NCBI GenBank assembly: GCA_000949895.1
Contig: JWIT01000002.1
Location: forward strand, 62,001-126,000
Reading direction: 5' to 3'
Origin: Agrobacterium arsenijevicii
GTDB lineage: Bacteria; Pseudomonadota; Alphaproteobacteria; Rhizobiales; Rhizobiaceae
Length of the DNA stretch: 64,000 nucleotides
The notes under the pieces are model-generated. The model had not been told where the DNA came from. It saw only the letters and a program-made list of their open reading frames with translations, and searched no databases. Each line of letters begins with the position of its first letter. Position 1 is the first letter of the stretch. Positions 46,283 through 55,417 of the stretch are shown here, one piece after another. The translations under genes were made by a program, and so were the position numbers.

Positions 46283-47362
46283 TTAAGAGGCGGGTGACCA
46301 GCCGAGGCTCGGTGCTACGGTTTCAGCAAGATCGGTCAGCAGCCGGATGTTTTCGGCAAGACCGAAAGCAGGCGGCAAAAACAGCACGACCTCATCGGCG
46401 GCTGCGAGGCCCGGATCGTTGAACACCGCTTCCAGTACCTGATCGGGTGTGCCCTGAAAGACAGGCGAAATCTGATAGCCTGCCGGTTGGACTGCCTGTT
46501 CAAGAGCGCCTTTGGGGCGAGATGCGGCAATACCCTTGGTGCGCCGCTCCAGATCATAGGCGGCGTATTTTTCCCGCAGTTCGGCGGTGGGGCCAACGAG
46601 AATGGAGGCGGCGACGGCAACCGGCGGCGGTTCCGTTGCCCATGTCTTGCGCCATGTGGAGCGGAAAGCCTCGATGATGCGCGCCTGATAATGCCCGAAA
46701 CTCTCGCCCTCGGCCTGATCGTGCTGGACGGTTCCCGAGATAAGGCCGATGCCGAGTTCGGCCGCCTGTATCGCCGAACCGACGCTGGCCGCACCCTGCC
46801 GGATACGCGAGCGCAGGGTCGGGCTGTGCGGTGTTACGCGCAGTGCCGTACCCTCCGGGTTGGATTGCCCGCCTTCGACATGGTGCAGGACATCGCCCGC
46901 GATTGCGGAGAGGAAGCGCGCTTGACGACGTCTGGCCTCTGTTCTGGCGTCGGTGTCGACCGTGCCGAACACAGCATCGAAGGTGGCGTTTGCGCCTGTC
47001 GAAATGGCGAGTTCCAGCCGCCCGTCGATCAACAGGTCGGTCGTGCCGGCCGCCTCGGCGAGCAGGATCGGATCCTGATAACGCATCGGGATAACCGCAG
47101 AACCCAGCGTGATATGCCGGGTATGCTGGCCGGCGGCGGCGAAGAACGGAAGCGGTGAAGACAGATAGTGGTCGAAATGCCGCTGATAAGCCCAGCCGGA
47201 TTGATAACCAAGTTGTTCAGCGGCCTTGAACAGCTCGATACCCTCACGCAGCCCCTGCGCTGGCCCGGTATCGTCGTTGAAGGAGACCCGGGTGTTGAAG
47301 CCGAGCCGTTGTTTGGGACGGAAAGGTGCGGGCGCAGTATCGGCAGGTGCGGCGATGGTCAT
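46283..47362 (-). CDS. Luciferase-like FMN monooxygenase (KPN_01858-like family)
   Basis: 359 residues. LLM-fold sequence LGFNTRVSF, LGYQSGWAYQRHFDHYLSSPLPFFAAAGQHT, LGSAVIPMRYQDPILLAEAAGTTDLLIDGRLELAISTG fits a subgroup usually found with peptide-type ABC importers. It probably oxidises a compound, likely sulfur-containing, imported by the coupled transporter. Its ATG overlaps the ATPase stop (ATGA). The active-site substrate is unknown. Confidence 0.83.
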   Translation of the reverse strand: MTIAAPADTAPAPFRPKQRLGFNTRVSFNDDTGPAQGLREGIELFKAAEQLGYQSGWAYQRHFDHYLSSPLPFFAAAGQHTRHITLGSAVIPMRYQDPILLAEAAGTTDLLIDGRLELAISTGANATFDAVFGTVDTDARTEARRRQARFLSAIAGDVLHHVEGGQSNPEGTALRVTPHSPTLRSRIRQGAASVGSAIQAAELGIGLISGTVQHDQAEGESFGHYQARIIEAFRSTWRKTWATEPPPVAVAASILVGPTAELREKYAAYDLERRTKGIAASRPKGALEQAVQPAGYQISPVFQGTPDQVLEAVFNDPGLAAADEVVLFLPPAFGLAENIRLLTDLAETVAPSLGWSPAS

Positions 47363-49092
47363 GCGATCTTTTCCTTGTCGAGAACCCGCCGGGGCACAGC
47401 CTGTGGCACACGGGCGATGGTGGCTGCACCTGACGGGATCGAATCCAGCAGCGACGCGGTATAGGGGTGCTGCGGATTGTCGAAGATATCGACGACGGTT
47501 CCATGTTCGACGATACGCCCGCGCTGCATCACCGAGACGGTGTGGGCGAGTTGGCGCACCAGCGCGAGATCATGCGAGACGAACACATAGGTCAGGCCAA
47601 GCTTCGCCTGCAGCGAAAGCAGCACTTCGACAATGTCGGCTTGTACACTGACATCGAGCGCGGAGGTCGGCTCGTCGAGCACGATCACATCAGGTCTGAG
47701 AACCAGCGCCCTTGCAATGGCCACGCGCTGGCGCTGGCCGCCCGAAAGGGCCGTCGGTTTGCGGGTGAGCAGATGTTCGCTCAAGCCCACATTGGCCAGA
47801 GCCTCGCGGACGCTTTCGAGCCGTTCCGCACGGGTTCCGATCTTGAAACGGTCGAGCGGTTCGCGCACCAGCTGCTCGACACTCCAGGTGGGATCGAGCG
47901 AGGTGAACGGGTTCTGGTAAACGAACTGGAGATGACGCCAGATTGCGCGCAGCGATGCCTGGGAACGCCCGGCCAACTCTTCGCCGGCTACCGATATCGA
48001 GCCAGTGTCGGGTTCTTCGAGGCCGAGTAGCAGCCGAATGGTTGTCGTTTTGCCCGAGCCGGACTCGCCGACCAGCGCATGGGTGGTGCCAGCGGGTACG
48101 TTGAAGGATACGTTGTTGACTGCCGTCAGCACCCGGTCGCCAACCCTGAAATTCTTGGTGACGGCGCTGACCGCGATCTTCGGCGCCTTGGTAGTGTCGG
48201 CCTTCAGGAAGCGGAAACCCGGGTCGCGCAGCCGGGCGTAACGGTCCGGATTGAGGGCCGGGACGTCAGCATGCAGTTTTCTTGCATAGGTGGAGGCCGG
48301 TGCGGAAAAGACCGATGCGGTGTTTCCGGCTTCCTGAACGGTGCCACCCTTCAATACCACCAGCGAATCCGCCCGTTCGGCGGCAATTGCCAGATCGTGG
48401 GTGATGAGGAGCAGGCTGATATCCAGCTCATGCTGCAACCGTGAAAGCAGATCGAGAATCCGCTTCTGGATCGTCACATCGAGCGCCGAGGTCGGCTCGT
48501 CCGCGACCAGCAGCGACGGACGCGGCAGAACCGCAAGACCGATGAGTACGCGTTGCAACATGCCGCCGGACAATTGATGCGGATAGGAATCGTAGACGAC
48601 GCTCGGATTGTCCAACCCCACCTGCGCGAAGGTATCGAGAATGAGGGCCTTGCGGATGGCCTTGTTGGGTTCATCGAGAAGCGCTGCAGCCTCCATCGCC
48701 TGCGCGCCGATTGTTCTGACCGGGTTGAGCGAATTGCCCGGATCCTGCGGGACAAAGCCGATGGCGCGTCCACGGAGTGGCCGGAAATTGCGCTCCGGCA
48801 ATGCCAATATCTCCTGACCGCCGAAGGTGACGCGGCCGGTGGCATGTCCACCGCTCGGCAAAAGCCGGAGTACCGCGCGGGCGATCGTTGATTTGCCTGA
48901 ACCGGACTCGCCGATGAGAGCAAGGCTCTTGCCGCGGCCGAGTTCGAAACTGACATTGCTGACGACCTCTTGCCGCCCATAGGCAACCGAAAGGTCGTCG
49001 ACCCGAAGAAGCGGGACGGGAGCCTGCTGCGCTCTGGGTGCAAAGGCGACAGGGTGGGCAATAGTGGTGGTCAGTCTGTCTTGCGTAGCCAT
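47359..49092 (-). CDS. Fused double ABC ATPase (DppD-DppF fusion)
   Basis: 577 residues holding two complete ATP-binding domains. First: GESGSGKST, FVPQDPGNSLNP, signature LSGGMLQRV (Q replaced by M), LLVADEPTSALDV, LITHDL. Second: GESGSGKTT, FVYQNPFTSLDP, LSGGQRQRV, VIVLDEPTSALDV, VSHDL. Such fusions are like E. coli GsiA, whose system imports glutathione. ATG 49092 is chosen: it overlaps the permease stop by 22 nt, and the longer frame is antisense-like. Confidence 0.92.
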   Translation of the reverse strand: MATQDRLTTTIAHPVAFAPRAQQAPVPLLRVDDLSVAYGRQEVVSNVSFELGRGKSLALIGESGSGKSTIARAVLRLLPSGGHATGRVTFGGQEILALPERNFRPLRGRAIGFVPQDPGNSLNPVRTIGAQAMEAAALLDEPNKAIRKALILDTFAQVGLDNPSVVYDSYPHQLSGGMLQRVLIGLAVLPRPSLLVADEPTSALDVTIQKRILDLLSRLQHELDISLLLITHDLAIAAERADSLVVLKGGTVQEAGNTASVFSAPASTYARKLHADVPALNPDRYARLRDPGFRFLKADTTKAPKIAVSAVTKNFRVGDRVLTAVNNVSFNVPAGTTHALVGESGSGKTTTIRLLLGLEEPDTGSISVAGEELAGRSQASLRAIWRHLQFVYQNPFTSLDPTWSVEQLVREPLDRFKIGTRAERLESVREALANVGLSEHLLTRKPTALSGGQRQRVAIARALVLRPDVIVLDEPTSALDVSVQADIVEVLLSLQAKLGLTYVFVSHDLALVRQLAHTVSVMQRGRIVEHGTVVDIFDNPQHPYTASLLDSIPSGAATIARVPQAVPRRVLDKEKIA

Positions 49093-49919
49093 CGGCTGAT
49101 CCTGTTTACAGAGAGGACGGTCGCGATTGTGACGAAGGCGGGGGCGTATACCAGCCACGGCCATTTGAGGTAATCCTTGCCGATCGAGATCAGCAGACCC
49201 CAGTCGGAGGAGGGCGGCGGGTCGCCGTATCCGAGAAAGGCAAGGCTTGCGATCACAAGGATCGACTCGCCGAATTGCAACACGGCAAGCGGCAGCACCG
49301 AGCGTGAGGCGTTGGGCAGAACGTGGCGCAGAAGGATGAACCAGCGCGAGCCGCCGAGCAGGAACGAGGCCTCCACGAATGTCGCCTGTCTGGTCTTGAT
49401 GACCTCCGCACGCGTGACGCGGGCAAAGACCGCCACCGCCGAGACGCCGGTGGCGATGGCGGCATTGATGGTCTCGAAGCCGATGGCGGTGACGACGATC
49501 ACCGCCAGCAGGAACTTTGGAATTGCCAGGAGTACGTCGACCAGCCGGGCAAGGACGACATCGACCCAACCGCCGAGAAAACCTGCCACAAGCCCGATGA
49601 GACCGCCGGCGAAAACGCCGATGACGACCGCGACCAATGCGCTGGAGACGGAAGAGGACGTGCCGTAGACGACGCGTGCGTAGACGTCGCGGCCGAGGTG
49701 GTCGGTGCCGAACCAGTGTGCGAGACTTGGGCCGAGCAATTTGTCCGCTGGCACCCCGATGACCGGGCTGTGGTTGGTAAACAGGCCGGGCGCTAGCGAC
49801 CAGGCGATTACCAGCGCGATAATGGCGAAGGACAAAGCGACGGTCAGCGGTATTCGCAGCGCTGCCAGCCGGTTTGCAGGACTGGCACCCTGCAGGGAGG
49901 CGTTTGAGGCGAAAGTCAT
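49071..49919 (-). CDS. Peptide-type ABC permease (DppC/GsiD family)
   Basis: 282 residues. FGTDHLGRDVYARVVYGTSSS is the family hallmark; six hydrophobic segments and the loop QATFVEASFLLGGSRWFILLRHVLPN contact the ATPase. ATGA overlap with the upstream permease and 22-nt overlap with the ATPase gene show tight coupling. Confidence 0.92.
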   Translation of the reverse strand: MTFASNASLQGASPANRLAALRIPLTVALSFAIIALVIAWSLAPGLFTNHSPVIGVPADKLLGPSLAHWFGTDHLGRDVYARVVYGTSSSVSSALVAVVIGVFAGGLIGLVAGFLGGWVDVVLARLVDVLLAIPKFLLAVIVVTAIGFETINAAIATGVSAVAVFARVTRAEVIKTRQATFVEASFLLGGSRWFILLRHVLPNASRSVLPLAVLQFGESILVIASLAFLGYGDPPPSSDWGLLISIGKDYLKWPWLVYAPAFVTIATVLSVNRISRWLRKTD

Positions 49920-50920
49920 GGTGTCACCGCCTTGGTGGTGGAGGGTTCCTCGGCGATGGTCGAGGGAGCCCTTTGCGCGCCGAGAATTTGCACGCGTGGA
50001 TCGAGCAAGGGGTAGAGAAGATCGGCGATCAGGTTGACGAGTACGAAGACCACGGCTCCGAGAGAAACGATCGCTTGCAGGACAGGCAGGTCCTGCGTGC
50101 TCACGGAGCGCTGCACCAGACTGCCGAGACCGGTACGCCCGAAGACCGACTCGGTAATCAGTGAATTGCCAAGCAGTTCACCGACGGTAATGGCGATGAC
50201 GGTGACGACAGGCAACGAGGCCGGCTTGAGCAGATGCTTTGCAAACAGCCGCGCCTGTCCGATACCGCGGCTGCGGGCGACCGCCGCGTATTCCTGTTCC
50301 GCCTCCTTGTCGAGATTTGCGATAAGCACCTCGGCGATTTGTGCGGAAAAAGGAATTCCGATTGTGATTGCTGCGAACAGTGTTGCCCAGAAGCTGTCAG
50401 GCTCGATGACGCGGAAAAGACGCAGCTGAAAACCGAAGAGATGGATGAGTATCAGGCCAATCACAAAATTCGGCGTCGATAGAAACAGTGACGGGAAACC
50501 ACGTAACAGACCCTGGCCGTAGCGTTTTGGAACTACCTGGGTTCCGTAGGCAACCGCCATCGCCAGAAACAGGGCGACAGCCAGTCCCGTGGATGCAAGG
50601 ATCAGCGTCGAAGGCAGCACCTCGGCAATCAGGGTCGCCACGGGCCGGTTGGAGCGCATAGACATGCCCAGATCACCGGTCAGAAAACCTGATAGAGACG
50701 ACCAGAGCTGCACGATAACCGGTTTGTCCAACCCCTGCGCCGCAATGATTTCCGCGATCTCCTGCTCCGTGAACCCGTTTTGCGGGTTGCGCAGCACGCT
50801 GGTGATCGGGTCGCCAGGCAGGATGCTGACGACCACGAAGGTGAAGACATAGGCCAGCAGTATGACGACGACCGCCTGGCCAAGCCGCTTTGCGGCGTAG
50901 GTTAGGTAGGCATTGCTCAT
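49916..50920 (-). CDS. Peptide-type ABC permease (DppB/GsiC family)
   Basis: 334 residues, six membrane segments; starts KRLGQAVVVILLAYVFTFVVV, has the long first periplasmic loop with LPGDPITSVLRNP, and the ATPase loop EQEYAAVARSRGIGQARLFAKHLLK. ATG 50920 has AAGGAGG eight bases upstream. It lies 36 bp behind the binding-protein gene. Confidence 0.92.
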   Translation of the reverse strand: MSNAYLTYAAKRLGQAVVVILLAYVFTFVVVSILPGDPITSVLRNPQNGFTEQEIAEIIAAQGLDKPVIVQLWSSLSGFLTGDLGMSMRSNRPVATLIAEVLPSTLILASTGLAVALFLAMAVAYGTQVVPKRYGQGLLRGFPSLFLSTPNFVIGLILIHLFGFQLRLFRVIEPDSFWATLFAAITIGIPFSAQIAEVLIANLDKEAEQEYAAVARSRGIGQARLFAKHLLKPASLPVVTVIAITVGELLGNSLITESVFGRTGLGSLVQRSVSTQDLPVLQAIVSLGAVVFVLVNLIADLLYPLLDPRVQILGAQRAPSTIAEEPSTTKAVTP

Positions 50921-50956
50921 GCCGGTGACCTCCTTCACGTTGCTCGATTGTGCGCG

Positions 50957-52606
50957 TCAGTCGCTGATGGAGGCGGTGTAGTAGCTGGCATAAGCCACGC
51001 CGTTATACACTTCGCCCTTCAGCTTCGGGGACTGCACGTAAATCCGCTGCACGATCTGCGTTCTCGGAATAAAATAGCCCTGCTCGAGCACGTATTTCTG
51101 CAGCTCATCGAGAAGCGGGCTGCGTTCGTCGACCGAGCCGGCGCCGGCGATTTTGTCGCGCAGTCCGTTGAGCGTCGTGTCGCGGTCGTCGAGGGCGAAC
51201 CAGTTCTCGCCATTATTGGCGTTGGTGAGAATGCTGGCGACGGTGCCGGCATCGATGAAGCTGCGCGTCACCTCATAGGTCGGGACGGCCGCGCCGCCGA
51301 ATTTGACCTTTTCGCCAAAGGTCACGACGTCGTAAGCGCGGATGGCGACTTTCCAGCCGAGCTTGCCGAGTTGCTGGGCGATGAGTTCATCGACCGACTT
51401 CGATGTCGCGAGATAGGGATTGGAGTGGATTGTCAGCGTCAGCGGTTTGCCGTCTTTGGTCCGGATGCCATCGGCGCCCTTCACCCAGCCAGCCTCATCG
51501 AGCAGCTTTTCAGCCTTTGCGGGATCATAGGCGAGGAGACTGCTATGGTCGGTCGCGCCCGGCACGTTGCTCTGGATGAAGGACGTGGCGAGTTTCCAGT
51601 TCGGCGTATAGACGGTGTCGATGATTTCCTGACGGTTGATGCCGGCCTGAAGCGCCTGACGAACCTTGACATCATCATAAGGGGGAAGCTTGGTGTTGAC
51701 CGCCCAGCCGTTGACGAAGCCGAGATAGCGCGGCGTCGCGACGGTAAAGCCCTCCTCGTGCAGCGACTTCAACTCTTGGGGCGAAGCATTGTAGGCGACA
51801 TCGGCCTGACCGGACTGGACTGAGGCGACACGCAGAGACGGTTCCGACACCAGCTTGTAGGTGATGGTGTCGAGGAAGGCCGGGCCGGTATGGCCAACGG
51901 CTGCCGGACCCCAATTGTAATCCTTGCGTTTGACCAGTTTGACGTAATCGCCTTCCTTCCAGGATTCGACCACATAGGGACCGCTGCCGGAGGTCTTGCT
52001 GAGGTCTGCCTGCTGTGTAGCGGGCTGCGCGATGGTCTTCGGGGAGATCAGGATCGAGCCGTGGTAGCCAAGCGTGGGAATAAAGCCGAGCGTCGGTTTC
52101 TTGAAGAAGACCTTTACCGTGGTCGCATCAACCGCTTCGGCGTGGTCGTAGGTCTTGGGGAAGAGACCGATCGGGTTGATGCCTTCGGCCTTGCGTCCGG
52201 CATACCAGATGTCGAGATTGGCAACGACCGCTGCCGCATCCAGCGGCGCGCCGTCGGAGAAGGTCACGCCGCTTTTGAGGTGAAGCGTAAACTCGGTGGC
52301 CTTGTCGTTCTGCTCCCAGCGTTCGGCAAGCCATGGGCTGACTTTACCATCGGCATCGACGTAGAGAAGCTTGTCGGCCACATGGCCCCAGATATGGCCC
52401 TGAAAGCTGGAAATGGCGCTGTTGTTCGGGATCCAGGTATCACCGAGTGAATCGATGAGGAAGGTGATGTCACCACCGTTGCGCGGGCTGTCGGCCGCCT
52501 GAACCGGTGCAGGCCCCACCGCTGTCAGAAGCGCGAATGCACCTGCGAGCGTGGTTGTCAGCAGACCCCGTCGGGAGAAAGAAATGAATGAAGACCCTAT
52601 AGTCAT
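50957..52606 (-). CDS. ABC transporter substrate-binding protein, peptide family 5
   Basis: 549 residues. The signal has twin Arg-like SFSRRGLLTTTLAGAFALL with cleavage near VQA-AD, so Tat export is possible. Family sequences include LAERWEQNDKATEFTLHLKSGVTFSDGAPL and SGSGPYVVESWKEGDYVKLVKRKDY. ATG 52606 is chosen; AGGA lies nine bases upstream and the longer frame has no signal at its start. First gene of the importer operon, with element copy B about 325 bp upstream. The ligand is probably a sulfur-containing peptide or conjugate (inference from neighbours). Confidence 0.9.
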   Translation of the reverse strand: MTIGSSFISFSRRGLLTTTLAGAFALLTAVGPAPVQAADSPRNGGDITFLIDSLGDTWIPNNSAISSFQGHIWGHVADKLLYVDADGKVSPWLAERWEQNDKATEFTLHLKSGVTFSDGAPLDAAAVVANLDIWYAGRKAEGINPIGLFPKTYDHAEAVDATTVKVFFKKPTLGFIPTLGYHGSILISPKTIAQPATQQADLSKTSGSGPYVVESWKEGDYVKLVKRKDYNWGPAAVGHTGPAFLDTITYKLVSEPSLRVASVQSGQADVAYNASPQELKSLHEEGFTVATPRYLGFVNGWAVNTKLPPYDDVKVRQALQAGINRQEIIDTVYTPNWKLATSFIQSNVPGATDHSSLLAYDPAKAEKLLDEAGWVKGADGIRTKDGKPLTLTIHSNPYLATSKSVDELIAQQLGKLGWKVAIRAYDVVTFGEKVKFGGAAVPTYEVTRSFIDAGTVASILTNANNGENWFALDDRDTTLNGLRDKIAGAGSVDERSPLLDELQKYVLEQGYFIPRTQIVQRIYVQSPKLKGEVYNGVAYASYYTASISD

Positions 52607-53089
52607 TAAAAAAATCCTGATTGGTCGAGTTGTGTCTTGTCTTTGTGATTTCAGGAACCGCCGTCGCTCCACGCCTGTCGATTGCGGACACGGTAAGGCG
52701 TTCACACGGCAGCCTGCCGGTGGTTCAAATGTTCTGAAATCGGGATAGATGTGCCTACGTTGCCTCTTGGAGGCTCAGGCCGGCGTTACGGCGTCGCCGT
52801 TACTGCTCAGCCTTTGCCGGCTCATTCGATCGCAGGCCGTGCTTGCTGATACATCGTGCGGTCATGACGCGGTCCCTTTGTTTTTGATATTCGGATCGTG
52901 ACGCCTAACGTAGCAGGGTGGTCGAAAGGAGAAAGACCAGTTGTTCTTTTTCTATCGAATTAATGGATTATTTTGTCACGGTTTCCGAAGGTGGTAGGAT
53001 CAGCTTTTCCGGGACTCGTTATGCCCGCCGGTGGGCCTTTTCGGCCAGTGCCGGAACACCGCGGCCGTGGGGAGAGCAGGCGGAGACAA
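52607..53089. promoter_or_regulatory. 483-bp regulatory region with element copy B (52931-52972)
   Basis: No gene is supported. The conserved element lies at 52931-52972: GAAAGACCAG then the invariant TTCTTTTTCTAT; the right arm of the inverted repeat is degenerate (5 of 8). About 32 of 42 bases match copy C. It is 324 bp from the binding-protein ATG, so a long leader or a second promoter is implied. A short stretch near 52959 encodes LMDYFVTVSEGG, a faint echo of a LysR N-terminus, not claimed as a gene. Confidence 0.65.
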
Positions 53090-55399
53090 TCACCGCCCCG
53101 TTGCCGCTTTTGCAAACGTCATCTTTTCGAAAATCCGCACCGGCGGTGCTTCTCCGACAAAACGCTCGACTTCCACTCTGGTGATCTGCCCGGTCGAACC
53201 CTGCGCCAGTTTCGAGGTGCCGGTGTCGCGCGTCAGGATGTTCGGATTGCCGTGAATGCACATGGCATACTCTGCCGTCCGGTCATCCGGTTCGAACCAC
53301 GCACCCGTTGCCAGCTGCATCACACCGTTATGGACATCCGTGCTCAGAACGGCTGCGGCAAGGCAACTGCCGCGGCTGTTGAAAAGCCGGACGATGTCGC
53401 CATCGGCAATGCCACGGCGGGCGGCATCTTCGGGGTTGATGCGCACCGGTTCCCGGTCCTTGATCTTGGTGGAGCGGCTGAAAGCGCCATAGTCGAGCTG
53501 GCTGTGCAGCCGCTGATGCGGCTGGTTGCAGACCAGATGCAACGGATAGAGCGCTTCGTCTTCCGATTTCGTCCTGCCGGGATACCATTGCGGATGACCG
53601 CCGCAATCATCATAGCCGAAACTTTCGATCGTCTCGGAGAAGATTTCGATTTTGCCGGACGGCGTCTTTAGCGGAAAGGCGGAAGGATCGTTCCGGAACA
53701 CCCGCGCCGGCCCGCCATCATCCGGTTTGAGCGGCAGACTTATCTCTCCACGTTCCCAGAATGTCTCGAAATCGGGAGCTTCGTGCCCGTCTGCCGCGAG
53801 CGCCTTGCGCGTCGTTTCATAAAGGAAGCCAAGCCATTCCCTGCTGCTGCGGTTTTCGGTGAAGGTTTCAAATTTGCCGAGGCGGCGTGCGATCTCGGAG
53901 AAGATTTCATAGTCGTCGCGCGCCTCGCCAACCGGCTCGATCAGCCTTTTCATCGCGATCATCAGGGGATCACGGTCGGCGGCGCCGATATCGTCGCGCT
54001 CCAGCGTCGTTGTCGCTGGCAGCACGATATCGGCGTGCCGTGCCGACGACGTCCACGCGGTCTCATGGACGATGATGGTCTCCGGCCGTCTGAAAGCTGC
54101 CCGCAGCCGGTTGATATCCTGATGGTGGTGGAACGGGTTACCACCCGCCCAGTAAACCAAGCGGATATCGGGATAGTGCATCCTCTGGCCGTTGTAGTGA
54201 TATTCCTCGCCCGGATTGAGCAGCATGTCGGCAATGCGCGCGACCGGAATGAAATCCGCGACCGGATTTTTGAACTGGCTGAGGGTTGGCAGGGGAACGG
54301 CAAGCAGGTGCTTGCCGACATTGCCCAGAGCGCCGAGGGAATAGGAATATCCGCCGCCATCGAGGCCGATTTGACCGAGCATGGCGGCCAGCACGATGCC
54401 CAGCCATACGGGTTGCTCGCCATAATCGGCGCGCTGAAGTGAATGGCTGACGGTGATCAATGTCCTTGCGCCCGCCATGGCGCGGGAGAGGTTTTTGATC
54501 GCGTCGGCGTCAATGCCGCAAATGCCGGATGCCCATTCGGGGCTTTTTGCGACGCCGTCGGTCCGGCCCAGCAGATAGTCCTCGAAACGTTGGTAGCCAA
54601 CGGTATAACGGTCGAGAAATGCGCGATCGTGCAGGCCCTCGTTGACGAGAACATGGGCAAGGCCGAGCATCAGCGCAACATCGGTGCCGGGTATGATCGG
54701 CAGCCATTCCGCGTTCAGCTCCTTCGGGAAATCGTCCTTCAGCGGGCTGATGAGCACGAAGCGCGCGCCGCGTGCGCGTGCGCCATTCAGCTTCTGCGGT
54801 ACGACATGCACGCTGTTGCCGCCGCCATGCACATCCGTGTTCTTGATCGCCATGCCACCGAAGGCGACGATCAATTCGCTGCTGCGCTCGATTGCATCCC
54901 AGGTAACGCTCTTGCGGTCGAAATGATCGTAAGGTCCGAGCACATGCGGAATGATGACCATTGCCGCGCCGGAGGAGTAGGTGTTGACGGAGCGCACATA
55001 GCCGCCAAGCACATTCAAAAAACGATGAACCTGGCTTTGCGCGTGATGGAAACGCCCGGCGCTCGACCAGCCATAAGACCCGCCGAACACCGCCTGAGGG
55101 CCATAGTCGCCGTAAACGCGCTGAAGCTCTTTTGCGACGAGGTCTGCCGCCTGCGGCCAGCTGACTTCCACATAGTCGTCCGCCCCACGCATTTGCGCGT
55201 TGCCGGGTTTTCCCTCAAGCCAGCCACGCCGGATTGCCGGGCGCCGGATACGGGCGGAACTATCGGCGACTGCCGGCAGATTACCGAGCAAGGGCGAGGG
55301 GTGCGGATCGCCGGGATGTGGACGGACATCCAGCTTGCCGTCACTGTAGCGGCCGGAAAACGCACCCCAGTGAGAGCTGTGGGTCTTGTAGGTGTCCAT
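53090..55399 (-). CDS. bisC: BisC-type molybdopterin S/N-oxide reductase
   Basis: 769 residues, close to E. coli BisC. There is no signal peptide and no N-terminal Fe-S site, so a cytoplasmic enzyme. The Mo-ligand Ser is S142 in VNTYSSGAA, as in the DMSO reductase family. Later blocks LVYWAGGNPFHHHQDINRL, ETAWTSSARHADIVLPATTTLERDDIG and VRLFNSRGSCLAAAV are typical. It reduces biotin sulfoxide, methionine sulfoxide or a related S-oxide. Last gene of the leftward run, 18 bp behind the FAD-linked oxidase. Confidence 0.9.
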   Translation of the reverse strand: MDTYKTHSSHWGAFSGRYSDGKLDVRPHPGDPHPSPLLGNLPAVADSSARIRRPAIRRGWLEGKPGNAQMRGADDYVEVSWPQAADLVAKELQRVYGDYGPQAVFGGSYGWSSAGRFHHAQSQVHRFLNVLGGYVRSVNTYSSGAAMVIIPHVLGPYDHFDRKSVTWDAIERSSELIVAFGGMAIKNTDVHGGGNSVHVVPQKLNGARARGARFVLISPLKDDFPKELNAEWLPIIPGTDVALMLGLAHVLVNEGLHDRAFLDRYTVGYQRFEDYLLGRTDGVAKSPEWASGICGIDADAIKNLSRAMAGARTLITVSHSLQRADYGEQPVWLGIVLAAMLGQIGLDGGGYSYSLGALGNVGKHLLAVPLPTLSQFKNPVADFIPVARIADMLLNPGEEYHYNGQRMHYPDIRLVYWAGGNPFHHHQDINRLRAAFRRPETIIVHETAWTSSARHADIVLPATTTLERDDIGAADRDPLMIAMKRLIEPVGEARDDYEIFSEIARRLGKFETFTENRSSREWLGFLYETTRKALAADGHEAPDFETFWERGEISLPLKPDDGGPARVFRNDPSAFPLKTPSGKIEIFSETIESFGYDDCGGHPQWYPGRTKSEDEALYPLHLVCNQPHQRLHSQLDYGAFSRSTKIKDREPVRINPEDAARRGIADGDIVRLFNSRGSCLAAAVLSTDVHNGVMQLATGAWFEPDDRTAEYAMCIHGNPNILTRDTGTSKLAQGSTGQITRVEVERFVGEAPPVRIFEKMTFAKAATGR

Positions 55400-55417
55400 C
55401 TGCGAAATCCTGTGCGA

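Noticed and set aside
52918-53184. LysR gene remnant
   Set aside because: Only about 12 residues (LMDYFVTVSEGG) recall a LysR start; the rest has no helix-turn-helix and the frame overlaps the end of the BisC gene.
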